A stretch of 64,000 bases of DNA, taken from the NCBI GenBank assembly GCA_018268395.1, contig JAFDWQ010000009.1:62001-126000 (forward strand), read 5' to 3'. The position numbers were made by a program, and so were the translations under genes. The notes beneath the pieces are model-generated. The model was not told the origin of the DNA and did not search any database. It was given only the letters and a program-made list of their open reading frames with translations. This stretch comes from Armatimonadota bacterium. Its GTDB lineage: Bacteria; Armatimonadota; Fimbriimonadia; Fimbriimonadales; Fimbriimonadaceae. Shown one piece after another: positions 16,846-25,212 of the stretch. The stretch's first letter is position 1. Each line of letters starts with the position of its first letter.

Positions 16846-19016
16846 CCCGTCACCCCTACCACTTGGTTGATCTGGCTCTGTTTCTCCACGAGCTTCGCGA
16901 AGGTCCCGTTCTTGGCCATCAGTTCCTCGTGCGTGCCTTCCTCGCTGACTTCGCCCCTCTCGAGAACGATCAGCCGGTCGGCGTTGCGCAAGGTCGAGAG
17001 ACGGTGGGCGATCGCGAACGTCGTCCGCCCGGACACGAGCCGCTGGATCGCTTGCTGGATCAATTGCTCGGTTTCGACGTCGACGCTGGACGTGGCTTCG
17101 TCCAAGATGAGGATCCTCGGGTCGTGAAGGATCGCCCGGGCGATGCTGATGCGTTGCCTTTCTCCGCCGGAGATCCTCGCGCCGCGCTCGCCGACCATCG
17201 TGTCGTAACCGTCGGGCTTCGACAAGATGAAGTCGTGGGCGTTCGCGGCGCGGGCCGCTTCCATGATCTGGTCCATGGACGCTCCCGGCTTGCCGTAGGC
17301 AATGTTCTCCGCGATCGTCCCTGCGAAGAGGAACGGTTCTTGGAGGACGATGCCGATCTGGCTCCGGTAGTCGTGGAGGTCGAGCTCCCGATAGTCCGTG
17401 CCGTCGATCGAGATCGAACCCGTGTCCGGTTCGTAGAACCGGGCGATCAGGTTGATCGTGGTCGACTTGCCCGCCCCGGAATGTCCGACCAGGCCGATCA
17501 TTTCACCCTCTTTAGCGGTGAACGATACGCCCTTGATGACGGGGTTCGATTTGTCGTAACCGAACCGCACGTTCTCAAACCGGACTTCGCCGCGGACCGC
17601 GAGCTTCTTGCCCTTGCCGGGCCCGGTCTCCGGGGTCAGGTCGAGGACTTCGAACACGCGCTCGGCGCCGGCCATGGCCCTGCTGAACCAATTGTTGACC
17701 TGGGCGAACCATTGCATCGGCCCATAGACGAGACCGAGGTAAGAGTTCATCATCACGAACTGGCCCAGAGTCAGCGCCTTCGTCAAGACGAGCCAGCCAC
17801 CGTAGCCCCAGAGGATCATCGTCCCGAGGGTCACGCAGAAGGTCATCATGCCGAACTGCGACTGCCACGTCTGCTCGGCCCGCATCGCGGCGTCGCGCCA
17901 TTCGTGGTTGCGCCTGACGAACCGCTCGAACTCGTCCTCTTCCTTGACGAACGCCTTGACCACCCTGATGCCGCTCAGCGACTCGTTCAAGTGCATGTGT
18001 AACCGGGCCATTTTCTGACTGACCCTGTGGAACATGTTGCCGAGCGGTTTCCACAGCCGCATGCCGAGGAACACGAACAGCGGGATCGGAGAAAGGATCG
18101 CGAGGGTCAACTGCCAACTCGTCGCCAGCAGGATGCAAAGCACACCCACGACCAACAAGGCGTTTGCCCAGAAGAAGGGAAGGCCGTCGACGAGGAAGAA
18201 CCACAGCCTTTCCGTGTCGTTCGTGACACGGCTGGCGATCGCACCGACAGGCCGCTTGTCGAAGTACTTGACGTTCAGCATCTCGACCGCGTGGTAGACC
18301 TTGCTCCTGAGGTCGGCGGCCATGCTTGCGGCCAAGAACGCGTTCGTCCGTCCGGTCAGGATCTGGAGCCCGGCGCAGCAGAAGGCCACGGCCAACCATG
18401 TGCCGACCCAACTGAGCAGCATTCCGCTGTTCAGGTCCGACGAGGTCAGGCCGTCGATGACCTTACGTTGGATGTACGGAGGCACAAGGTTGAGGCCCGT
18501 GCTGGTCAGCGCGAAGAGGCAGAGCCAAGCGGCCTGCTTCTTATACGGAAGGAGATAAGCGGCGACGCGGAGAAGCGTCCGGCCGCGGTTGATGCACGAG
18601 GGGCAGACGCCGTCCTTTTCGGGGAGCAAGCGCCCGCACTTCGGACAATGGGTCGCCTCGACGCTCAGATCGATCGAGAGTTCCTGGCCCTCGGCGAGTT
18701 GCTCGATGCCGCGCGCGGCTTCGCTGAACAGATGGGCTGCGCCCAACGAGTAGGTCACGGCTGTGACTTCTTCTCCGGATTTGAGCCGGATCAGGAGCCG
18801 TCCGCCGCTGGTCAAGGGTTCGTGACGCGCCGTCTTGATGTCGGACATCGGCACCCGCATCAAGCGGGCACCGCCGGCATCGAGCACGGCGACGTCGTCG
18901 GCGGTGACGACCAGCCGACGTGTACCGTACAGGGCGTCTTCGGTCAAGTCGGCCTTGAGCTCGATGAGCGGAACCGACGCCAAAGACGCCTCAGAGGAGG
19001 GTTCTTTCGCTAACAT
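16842..19016 (-). CDS. ABC exporter with N-terminal PH-like and zinc-ribbon extension
   Basis: This 724-residue half-transporter has an unusual N-terminal part: a beta-rich domain (residues about 15-115) and a zinc ribbon C-P-K-C-(x11)-C-P-S-C (about 125-145). Six membrane helices (about 155-440) and an ATPase domain follow. Walker A is GHSGAGKS near 512, the signature ISGGERQR near 617, Walker B ILILDEAT, and the H-loop AIAHRLST. The fused N-terminus plus a DUF1854 partner is the arrangement annotated as the cyanophycin-metabolism-associated ABC transporter. No cyanophycin synthetase or cyanophycinase is in this window. No clear ribosome site or -10 box was found at its start. Confidence 0.88.
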   Translation of the reverse strand: MLAKEPSSEASLASVPLIELKADLTEDALYGTRRLVVTADDVAVLDAGGARLMRVPMSDIKTARHEPLTSGGRLLIRLKSGEEVTAVTYSLGAAHLFSEAARGIEQLAEGQELSIDLSVEATHCPKCGRLLPEKDGVCPSCINRGRTLLRVAAYLLPYKKQAAWLCLFALTSTGLNLVPPYIQRKVIDGLTSSDLNSGMLLSWVGTWLAVAFCCAGLQILTGRTNAFLAASMAADLRSKVYHAVEMLNVKYFDKRPVGAIASRVTNDTERLWFFLVDGLPFFWANALLVVGVLCILLATSWQLTLAILSPIPLFVFLGMRLWKPLGNMFHRVSQKMARLHMHLNESLSGIRVVKAFVKEEDEFERFVRRNHEWRDAAMRAEQTWQSQFGMMTFCVTLGTMILWGYGGWLVLTKALTLGQFVMMNSYLGLVYGPMQWFAQVNNWFSRAMAGAERVFEVLDLTPETGPGKGKKLAVRGEVRFENVRFGYDKSNPVIKGVSFTAKEGEMIGLVGHSGAGKSTTINLIARFYEPDTGSISIDGTDYRELDLHDYRSQIGIVLQEPFLFAGTIAENIAYGKPGASMDQIMEAARAANAHDFILSKPDGYDTMVGERGARISGGERQRISIARAILHDPRILILDEATSSVDVETEQLIQQAIQRLVSGRTTFAIAHRLSTLRNADRLIVLERGEVSEEGTHEELMAKNGTFAKLVEKQSQINQVVGVTG

Positions 19017-19180
19017 GTGACGGGTTGAGGCCCGTAGGACCGGGGTCGGGGTGCCCGTCGAGGGTCGGTCGCTTCAGCGCGACCGGGGCACTTTGAACCT
19101 AAAAGATCGAGGTGACGGCTCCTGGGCGGCGACAGGAGGGATTCACCATAGCACCGAGCGGTTACCAGGGCCTAGGACGG

Positions 19181-21118
19181 TCAGTTGGACGACTCTTGGG
19201 CGGCCTGTTCGGCGACGTCGCCTTCCCAGACGACGGCGCTTCCGGTCATCGGAGGCATCGTCTTGCCCCAGGCGAGTTCCATGAGGAACGCCCGGACTTC
19301 GGACTCGTCGCCCGCGTCACAAAGCCGCTGTAGTTCGTCGAGCTTGGCCTTCAACCATTCCCACTCGATGGTCTGCTGGCTGCGGACCATTCGGATGCGT
19401 TTGTGACCGCTCGGCAAGAGGTCCTCGATGTCCATCGACAGCTCTTCATGGATCTTCTCGCCCGGGCGGATCCCGGTGTACTTGATCTCGATGTCCTGCC
19501 CTGGCACCAGTCCATGAAGCCGAATCATGCCTTTCGCCAGATCGACGATCGACACCGGGTCGCCCATGTCCAGGATGAAGACCTCGCCTTTGTTGCCCAT
19601 TGCGCCCGCTTGTACGATCAGTTGGACCGATTCCGGGATGGTCATGAAGAACCGGGTCATCTCGGGGTGGGTCAAGGTGATCGGCCCGCCCGAAAGGATC
19701 TGCTTCTTCAGCGTGGGGATGAGCGAGCCGCGGCTACCCAGGACGTTGCCGAACCGGACCGCCGAGAAGCTCGTGTCGCTCCGTTTCGACATCGCCGAGA
19801 CGATCATCTCTGCGACCCGTTTGGTCGCTCCCATCACGTTCGACGGGTTGACGGCTTTGTCGGTCGAGACCAGGATGAACCGCTCGACCCCGGCACGCAG
19901 CGCTTCTTCGGCCACGTTGAGCGTCCCGAAGACGTTGTTCCGGACGGCTTCGATGGGAACCGCTTCCATCAAGGGGACGTGCTTGTGCGCGGCGGCGTGG
20001 AACACGACCGTCGGTTTGTGTTCACGGAAGACCTTGCCCAGACCTTGCCGGTCACGGATGTCGCAGATGACGGGGTTCGGCTGGAAGAGGTTCGCGTGCC
20101 GCATCTCCTGGTCGATTTCGAAGATGCTGTTCTCACCCTTACCGACCAGGATCATACTGGCCGGCGAGAAAAGGGAGACTTGACGGGCCAACTCCGAGCC
20201 GATGGATCCGCCTCCGCCCGTGATCAGCACGCGCTCGCCGTTCAGGTAACGCGCGCTCTGCTTCATGCCGTCGACTTCGCACGACCGTTTCAGCAGCTCG
20301 TCGGCGCTGATCTCTCGCATGTGGTTCAAGAGGCCGTGGCTACCGTCGACGAACCGCGAGAGCGGGGGAAGCGCGCTGACCCGGGCTTCGGTCAGGATGC
20401 ACGCGTTGAACACCCGTCGCATCTCGTCCTCGGAAGCCTTGGGCATCGCGATCAGGATCTCGGTGACGCCAAGTTTTTCGGAGTGCTTGTGGACAGACTC
20501 GACACCGCCAAGGACAGGGACGCCGTGGATCGTCGTCCCGTGGAGCCGAGGGTCGTCATCGATGAACCCGACGACGTGGGCGTCGCCGAACTCCGACTTC
20601 GCGATCTCACCGAGCAGGGCCTCTCCTAGGTCGCCGGCACCGACGACAAGGATCCTTCTCGACGATCGGCGCATCGGTCTGTTCAGGGCCACGGCCCGGA
20701 ACGCGACCATCCGCTGGTAGACGCGGCACATCGCGAGAAGGGTCGCGGAGAACAAGGCGAAAAGAAGGGGGGCCGTCCACTGGCGCGTGAGCGAATCGGT
20801 CGGGGCCGAAAAGCTCATCGTCACGGCCAAGGTCACTCCGAGAGCCAGTCCGACGCCCGAGATGTTCAGGAGGTCGACGATCCCGAGGAACCGGGCATTG
20901 ATCCGATGAAGCCTTCTCCACCAGAACAGCAGAACGGTCACGACGTTGACCGGCAGGGCGACCCGTAGGGCGTAACCTACGACGGCATCAAGGAACCGGA
21001 CGTCGTGCGAGATACCGACCGACACCGCAAGAGCGATGTTGACCAAGAACAAATCGGCGACGACGATACCAAGAAGTGCCGCCCACCTCGCCTTCGATAG
21101 CCGTTTCCATCCCTGCAT
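19181..21118 (-). CDS. Membrane-bound nucleotide-sugar 4,6-dehydratase (CapD/WbpM/PglF family)
   Basis: This 645-residue protein has four N-terminal membrane helices, a CoA-binding-like Rossmann domain (ILVVGAGDLGEALL near 150) and a C-terminal SDR domain with G-G-G-G-S-I-G-S-E-L near 295, then STDKAVNPSNVMGATKR. Family members convert UDP-GlcNAc to a UDP-4-keto-6-deoxy sugar at the inner membrane. This is the entry step for bacillosamine-, FucNAc- or QuiNAc-type sugars. The canonical Tyr is replaced by Met in the MGATK segment, as in WbpM/FlaA1 enzymes. It lies downstream of the SLBB gene on the same strand, 59 nt away. Confidence 0.93.
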   Translation of the reverse strand: MQGWKRLSKARWAALLGIVVADLFLVNIALAVSVGISHDVRFLDAVVGYALRVALPVNVVTVLLFWWRRLHRINARFLGIVDLLNISGVGLALGVTLAVTMSFSAPTDSLTRQWTAPLLFALFSATLLAMCRVYQRMVAFRAVALNRPMRRSSRRILVVGAGDLGEALLGEIAKSEFGDAHVVGFIDDDPRLHGTTIHGVPVLGGVESVHKHSEKLGVTEILIAMPKASEDEMRRVFNACILTEARVSALPPLSRFVDGSHGLLNHMREISADELLKRSCEVDGMKQSARYLNGERVLITGGGGSIGSELARQVSLFSPASMILVGKGENSIFEIDQEMRHANLFQPNPVICDIRDRQGLGKVFREHKPTVVFHAAAHKHVPLMEAVPIEAVRNNVFGTLNVAEEALRAGVERFILVSTDKAVNPSNVMGATKRVAEMIVSAMSKRSDTSFSAVRFGNVLGSRGSLIPTLKKQILSGGPITLTHPEMTRFFMTIPESVQLIVQAGAMGNKGEVFILDMGDPVSIVDLAKGMIRLHGLVPGQDIEIKYTGIRPGEKIHEELSMDIEDLLPSGHKRIRMVRSQQTIEWEWLKAKLDELQRLCDAGDESEVRAFLMELAWGKTMPPMTGSAVVWEGDVAEQAAQESSN

Positions 21119-21156
21119 GGCAAGAGTTCCGATCCCTGAACTAAGGCAACCCGTGG

Positions 21157-21162
21157 ATCATA
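21157..21162 (-). promoter_or_regulatory. -10 box TATGAT upstream of the capD-like gene
   Basis: TATGAT on the minus strand lies 38 nt before the ATG at 21118, in the 59-nt gap after the SLBB gene. It suggests the dehydratase can also be transcribed by itself. No good -35 was seen. Confidence 0.4.
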
Positions 21163-21177
21163 CCAGGGGCCCCCAAA

Positions 21178-22536
21178 TTAAAATAGACGGTCGAACAGGA
21201 GGAGATTTGGCAAGAACCTCAGCAGATCACCAAGGTTTGTCCCTGAAACTTGATCGAAGAACACGATGTCTCCCGGCAAGATCTCAGGATTCTGGCCGAC
21301 GTCTCCGCCTTTCACGTACGTATCGAAATCATACCGTTTTGCGACATACACTCCCTTTCCGTCCGCTCTGAGGACCACCGCGTGCCGGTACGTTCCCCTC
21401 GGTGCCAGCCCGTCGGCCGCTGCGAGGGCGTCGGCCAATCGGACGGCCCGACCGTCCGGAATGAGCTTGCGGCCCGGTTTGACCACGAACCCTAAGACCG
21501 AGTAGTCCCGCTTGTTTTCAGGAACGTAAACAAAGTCGCCGCTTTGGACTTTGGCCCCGGGATCGGTCCCGCCATCGGCCAAGGACCTCGCGTCGAACAC
21601 CCGGACTTCTCCGGACCGGAACAGCAACGTCCGCTCTAGGGTCCCTTGGTCTTCGACGCCTCCCGCTTGGACGATCGCCGCCATGAGGGGAGAACCTTCC
21701 CGGACGGACACCTCTCCCGGCTTCTTCACGAACCCGCCGACCGAGACCGCGACTTCAAGCGGAGCCTGCACGACGATAGTGTCACCGTCTTTGACCTCCC
21801 AGACTTCGCGCTGCGAAACTTCGGACAAGGTCGACCGGAACGTCTCCAGGCCTCGACGAAGGAGGACCGTCATCTCCGCCGGGGAGGTCGAGACCGAAGC
21901 ACCGCCGGCTGCAGCGATCGCTTCTTTGACCCCTTCCGAACTACGGAGGCGCACCTGGCCAGGCGTCCTGACCGAACCGACGACCCAAACCGGCTTGTCC
22001 GCTGCGGGGAGCAATGCGAGCACGTCTCCCGGCTTCAGTTCCTTGTCCTGGCTCTGGTCGCCTTGTCGCATCAGCGCGACCAGATCGATGTCGACCGCCC
22101 GCTGCCCCTGCGAATAGAGCTTCGCCGCATACGAGTCCAACGGCTGCAGATCGTTGTACTTTCCGATCAACTGGCGCACCGTCATTCCCGGGATCCAGAT
22201 GACGGCTCCGTCTTGGACGCGCGGAGCGACCAGGTAGACGAACGACGGAAGCTCCTGCTTGAGGATGACGGTGACTTCGGCGTCGCGCACGAACTCGCGC
22301 ACCCGCTTCCGGACGCCCGCTTCAACGTCCTTCAACGTACGGCCCGCAGCTTCGAACCGACCGAGGACCTGGACCGTGAACGATCCGTCCGAACCCACGA
22401 GAAAGTCACCGGAGTATTGCGGCCGGTTCGCTGTCGTGACCGTCAAGAGGTCGCCGGCTTTGAGAAGCGAAGGCCCTTGCGCGAACAGGTTCGTTGCCAT
22501 CAAGGCCGCGAACAAGACCAGTAGAAGCCTGGGCAC
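21178..22536 (-). CDS. Polysaccharide export protein with SLBB domains (Wza-like)
   Basis: This 452-residue protein has a signal peptide (GTG start; RLLLVLFAALMATNLFA) and a Poly_export domain at residues about 25-105 (LKAGDLLTVTTANRPQYSGDFLVGSDGSFTV). Several SLBB repeats follow (for example VWVVGSVRTPGQVRL, VSVGGFVKKPGEVSV and YSVLGFVVKPGRKLI). Such proteins form the outer-membrane channel for capsule or exopolysaccharide. There is no lipobox Cys, unlike E. coli Wza. The GTG start is fixed by TAGAAT 6 nt upstream. It diverges from wzz. Confidence 0.93.
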   Translation of the reverse strand: MPRLLLVLFAALMATNLFAQGPSLLKAGDLLTVTTANRPQYSGDFLVGSDGSFTVQVLGRFEAAGRTLKDVEAGVRKRVREFVRDAEVTVILKQELPSFVYLVAPRVQDGAVIWIPGMTVRQLIGKYNDLQPLDSYAAKLYSQGQRAVDIDLVALMRQGDQSQDKELKPGDVLALLPAADKPVWVVGSVRTPGQVRLRSSEGVKEAIAAAGGASVSTSPAEMTVLLRRGLETFRSTLSEVSQREVWEVKDGDTIVVQAPLEVAVSVGGFVKKPGEVSVREGSPLMAAIVQAGGVEDQGTLERTLLFRSGEVRVFDARSLADGGTDPGAKVQSGDFVYVPENKRDYSVLGFVVKPGRKLIPDGRAVRLADALAAADGLAPRGTYRHAVVLRADGKGVYVAKRYDFDTYVKGGDVGQNPEILPGDIVFFDQVSGTNLGDLLRFLPNLLLFDRLF

Positions 22537-22542
22537 CCGGGG

Positions 22543-22548
22543 ATTCTA
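22543..22548 (-). promoter_or_regulatory. -10 box TAGAAT for the SLBB export gene
   Basis: On the minus strand TAGAAT is followed by 6 nt (CCCCGG) and the GTG start at 22536. There is no ribosome site. It belongs to the divergent promoter region between the export gene and wzz. Confidence 0.6.
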
Positions 22549-22593
22549 CCTACGCGGGCCCAGTAACCTTGACGGCGTCGTCCGACATTGCGG

Positions 22594-22599
22594 GATAAT
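22594..22599 (+). promoter_or_regulatory. -10 box GATAAT with TTGACG -35 for wzz
   Basis: GATAAT lies 16 nt before the ATG at 22616. TTGACG at 22569-22574 gives a 19-nt spacer. CAAGG just before the start can serve as a ribosome site, so this promoter is of the ordinary, leadered type. Confidence 0.5.
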
Positions 22600-22615
22600 G
22601 CCCTAGGCTTCAAGG

Positions 22616-23947
22616 ATGACGCTCGGACGACAGATCGCGACGGCCCTGGCTGTGACAGCCGCCTCGAGCGTCATCGTCTATCTCGTGGCCTCGGTCCTCC
22701 CCAAGACGTATTACAGCGAGCAAGTCTTGCTCTTCCCGGCCGCGCAATCGTCGATGTCCTCCTTGGCCCAGTCCCTCGTCGGAAGCGGCGGCGGTGACGT
22801 TTCGACGACCCCGATGACGCCCGGATCCGCGTCGACGCCACTCATCGGCTCGACGCCCACGGTCGCGATGGGGATCCTTGAAAGCCGCAGGTGCCGACAG
22901 TACGTCGTCGACAAGCTAGGGCTGGCCGACCGTTGGAAGCTGAAACCGACGAAAGCCGTCGAGGAGCTCAAACGGCGGACGCGTCTCAAAGTCGACGATA
23001 GCGGATTCCTCGTCATCGGTGCCGAGTCGGACACGCCGGACTCGGCCAAGGCGATCGCAACGACGCTGTACGACTACCTGGGCTCCGGAGCCGTCGAACT
23101 GACGATCAGCATCGCCAAACGGAACCGTAAGATGTACGAAGAGAGGCTCAAGGTCGCGAAAGCCAGCGTCGACCGGGCCCGGAACACCTTGGTCTTGACG
23201 GGACGCAACCATCCCTATTTCGACCCGGACCCTATCCAGGGCCTCATTGCCGATGCGGTCAAAAAGCAAGGCGAGACCGCGGCGGCGATCCGGGGCGCCG
23301 AGGCGCGGATCGGTCACTACGAACAAAGCGTCAAAAAGGCGCTTGCGTCCGGGAACGATACGAACGCGCTCCAGGCCATCGGGGGGGGATCCCTCGATAA
23401 GGCCCTCGAGAGCCTGGCCCAAGACCTTCAAAAGCGGCGACAGGACCTGATCGACGCGCGCCGCACGTACACGGAGAAGAGCCCCGAGTTCAAGGAAGCG
23501 GCCACCCGGGCCAAAGCCGGCAGGCAGATGCTCGACGAGACGATCGCGAAAGCGAACACGAGCCTGCAGCAGAAGACGTACGCGCCTTTGATCGCCGCGC
23601 GGAGCGATCTGGAGTCGCTCAAAAAAGTCCAGGCGTCCTACGACCGTGTCCTCGCCGAGTATTGGAAACTGGCCATGAGAGGCGCCGACGACGCGTCCAA
23701 AGTCAAGGTCGCGCAGTCTGAGTTCGAGACGGCCGTCAAGACTTCGGCGAACCTTCAGTTCCAGCTCGAACAAGCCATCATCGCCGAGGAACGCGATCCC
23801 GCGCGCTTCGAGATCGTCGACGAAGCCGTCGAAGACCCCGACCCGATCGCACCGCGCAAAGGTCTCCTGACAGGCGCTTGGGCAGCGTGCTGCCTGTTCG
23901 TGGCGACATGGGTCATCGCGAGGAAACGCATCAAGTTCGTCGACTGA
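22616..23947 (+). CDS. Wzz-type polysaccharide chain-length/co-polymerase protein
   Basis: This 443-residue protein has an N-terminal membrane helix (about 10-28), a periplasmic Wzz domain with long coiled coils (residues about 130-390, Lys/Ala/Glu-rich), and a C-terminal helix (GLLTGAWAACCLFVATWVIA) ending in a short basic tail. There is no Walker A, so it lacks the BY-kinase domain found in many such proteins, and no separate kinase gene is nearby. A run of eight G (23381-23388) inside the coding sequence could slip during replication. It controls chain length and export of the polymer made by the neighbouring genes. Confidence 0.9.
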   Translation: MTLGRQIATALAVTAASSVIVYLVASVLPKTYYSEQVLLFPAAQSSMSSLAQSLVGSGGGDVSTTPMTPGSASTPLIGSTPTVAMGILESRRCRQYVVDKLGLADRWKLKPTKAVEELKRRTRLKVDDSGFLVIGAESDTPDSAKAIATTLYDYLGSGAVELTISIAKRNRKMYEERLKVAKASVDRARNTLVLTGRNHPYFDPDPIQGLIADAVKKQGETAAAIRGAEARIGHYEQSVKKALASGNDTNALQAIGGGSLDKALESLAQDLQKRRQDLIDARRTYTEKSPEFKEAATRAKAGRQMLDETIAKANTSLQQKTYAPLIAARSDLESLKKVQASYDRVLAEYWKLAMRGADDASKVKVAQSEFETAVKTSANLQFQLEQAIIAEERDPARFEIVDEAVEDPDPIAPRKGLLTGAWAACCLFVATWVIARKRIKFVD

Positions 23948-23948
23948 G

Positions 23949-24746
23949 TCAGGACGCCGGAGTCGCGGCGTCCGGAGTCAGCGCCCCGGCCACAGGGACT
24001 TCGACGACCGCCGACGGCGTCGCTCGCGAATCGACGATCTTGTCCGATCCAGGGGGCGGGAACGGCGTCAGTTCGTTGCTCCGTCCCGCGACTTCGACGA
24101 GCTTGACGTCGGCCTTCAACCGCCGCAACTCCCGCTGGACGCCGACCAGTGCCTTCGGCTTGTTCACGATCGCGACGGCCGTCAAGCCGACCAGCTTCAA
24201 ATTCAGCCTCAACGACCGGTGCTCGATGTAGAACAGCGCAAGCCTGCTCTTCCAGGGCCGGATCAATTGGTTGTAGGCCAGATCAGGGTCGGACTTGCCT
24301 TCGAGGATCGATCCCTCGTCCGAGAAAACGATGCTCGCGAAATCGGTGATGCCCGGCAGGACGGTCAGCATCTGGCGCTCGACGTCCGTGTAAAGGTCGA
24401 CGTCCCGCTGGACTTGCGGCCGAGGGCCGACCAGGCTCATTTCACCCATCAGGACGTTCCAAAGTTGGGTCAGTTCGTCGAGTTTGAACTTGCGGATGAC
24501 CTTGCCGACCTTGGTGATCCTCATGTCGTTGTTCGCCGTCGAATCGACTCCCGACTTGTCCGCGTTCTGGACCATGCTCCGGAGCTTCACCATTTTGAAG
24601 GTGCCTCCGCCTTTGGCCGCACGGGGGGCCATATAGAACGGCGACTTGCGGTCCTGGAGCCAAACGAGGAGCATGAAAACGAGGAGGATCGGGCTCAACA
24701 GGATCAGTCCGAAGAGCGAAACGAGAAAATCGGCGGCACGGATCAT
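23949..24746 (-). CDS. Undecaprenyl-phosphate sugar-phosphate transferase (PglC/WcaJ type)
   Basis: This 265-residue monotopic enzyme has one N-terminal hydrophobic segment (residues 8-30). The bacterial sugar-transferase core follows: F-K-M-V-K-L-R-S-M, then FKLDELTQLWNVLMGEMSLVGPRP, with the Asp-Glu catalytic pair near residue 93. It starts a glycan by moving a sugar phosphate from a UDP-sugar to the lipid carrier. The short form without extra membrane helices is like PglC, which uses UDP-diNAc-bacillosamine. The C-terminal 60 residues are a Pro/Ala-rich tail. It is convergent with wzz (stops 1 nt apart). Confidence 0.92.
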   Translation of the reverse strand: MIRAADFLVSLFGLILLSPILLVFMLLVWLQDRKSPFYMAPRAAKGGGTFKMVKLRSMVQNADKSGVDSTANNDMRITKVGKVIRKFKLDELTQLWNVLMGEMSLVGPRPQVQRDVDLYTDVERQMLTVLPGITDFASIVFSDEGSILEGKSDPDLAYNQLIRPWKSRLALFYIEHRSLRLNLKLVGLTAVAIVNKPKALVGVQRELRRLKADVKLVEVAGRSNELTPFPPPGSDKIVDSRATPSAVVEVPVAGALTPDAATPAS

Positions 24747-24769
24747 GGGCAGCTAGGGTCGGGCGCTCT

Positions 24770-24775
24770 ATTGTA
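24770..24775 (-). promoter_or_regulatory. -10 box TACAAT for the sugar transferase gene
   Basis: TACAAT on the minus strand lies 23 nt before the ATG at 24746, giving a leader of about 17 nt. No clear -35 or strong ribosome site was seen. Confidence 0.45.
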
Positions 24776-24828
24776 ACCCCTGGCCGGTCTCGAAACGCCG
24801 CCGGAACCCGCAACGTAGAGAGCACTGA

Positions 24829-25152
24829 ATGCCGAACCGCGACGATGGCACCGGTCCGTGCCGGCTTCGGACAGCGACGGAGTGGGCCCATCCTGCGTTG
24901 ACGATCGTGATCGCCAGTCTGTGTCTTGCCGCTATCGGGCCGCTCCATCAAGGCCCGGCCGTCACCGTCATGATCTTGGTCGGAGCCCTGTCGCTTCTCG
25001 CGACCTACATCCGCTTCATGTACGGCCTTCAACCCTCGCAAAGGCTGGTTTGGGCCGTACCTGTGTTCTTGACCTGGTCGACCCTCGCGGGGATCGCTGT
25101 CACTATCCTCGGGATCGCCCTGATGGCGCTTCTCTTCCGGATCTGGATTTGA
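24829..25152 (+). CDS. Small three-helix membrane protein, unknown
   Basis: This 107-residue protein has three hydrophobic segments (about 23-40, 43-64 and 73-106) joined by short polar loops, and no recognised motif. It diverges from the sugar transferase gene and lies inside the polysaccharide locus, so a role in assembly is possible but unproven. No strong start signal supports the ATG at 24829. The strongest argument for coding is the ordered membrane topology. Confidence 0.55.
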   Translation: MPNRDDGTGPCRLRTATEWAHPALTIVIASLCLAAIGPLHQGPAVTVMILVGALSLLATYIRFMYGLQPSQRLVWAVPVFLTWSTLAGIAVTILGIALMALLFRIWI

Positions 25153-25212
25153 GGACCAGGGCTTGAGAGACCTTGCTTCGTCATTCCGTTTGGCAACGGA
25201 TCCCGTGAAAGA

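Noticed and set aside
16824-18002. Long plus-strand frame (392 codons) opposite the ABC exporter
   Set aside because: The composition is Asp/Arg/Val-rich shadow sequence; the ATPase motifs on the other strand are complete.
15371-19016. A complete cyanophycin locus
   Set aside because: Only the associated exporter and DUF1854 families are present; no cyanophycin synthetase or cyanophycinase could be found in the window.
19403-20629. Plus-strand frame of 408 codons opposite the capD-like gene
   Set aside because: It has no family features, and the dehydratase motifs on the minus strand decide the coding strand.
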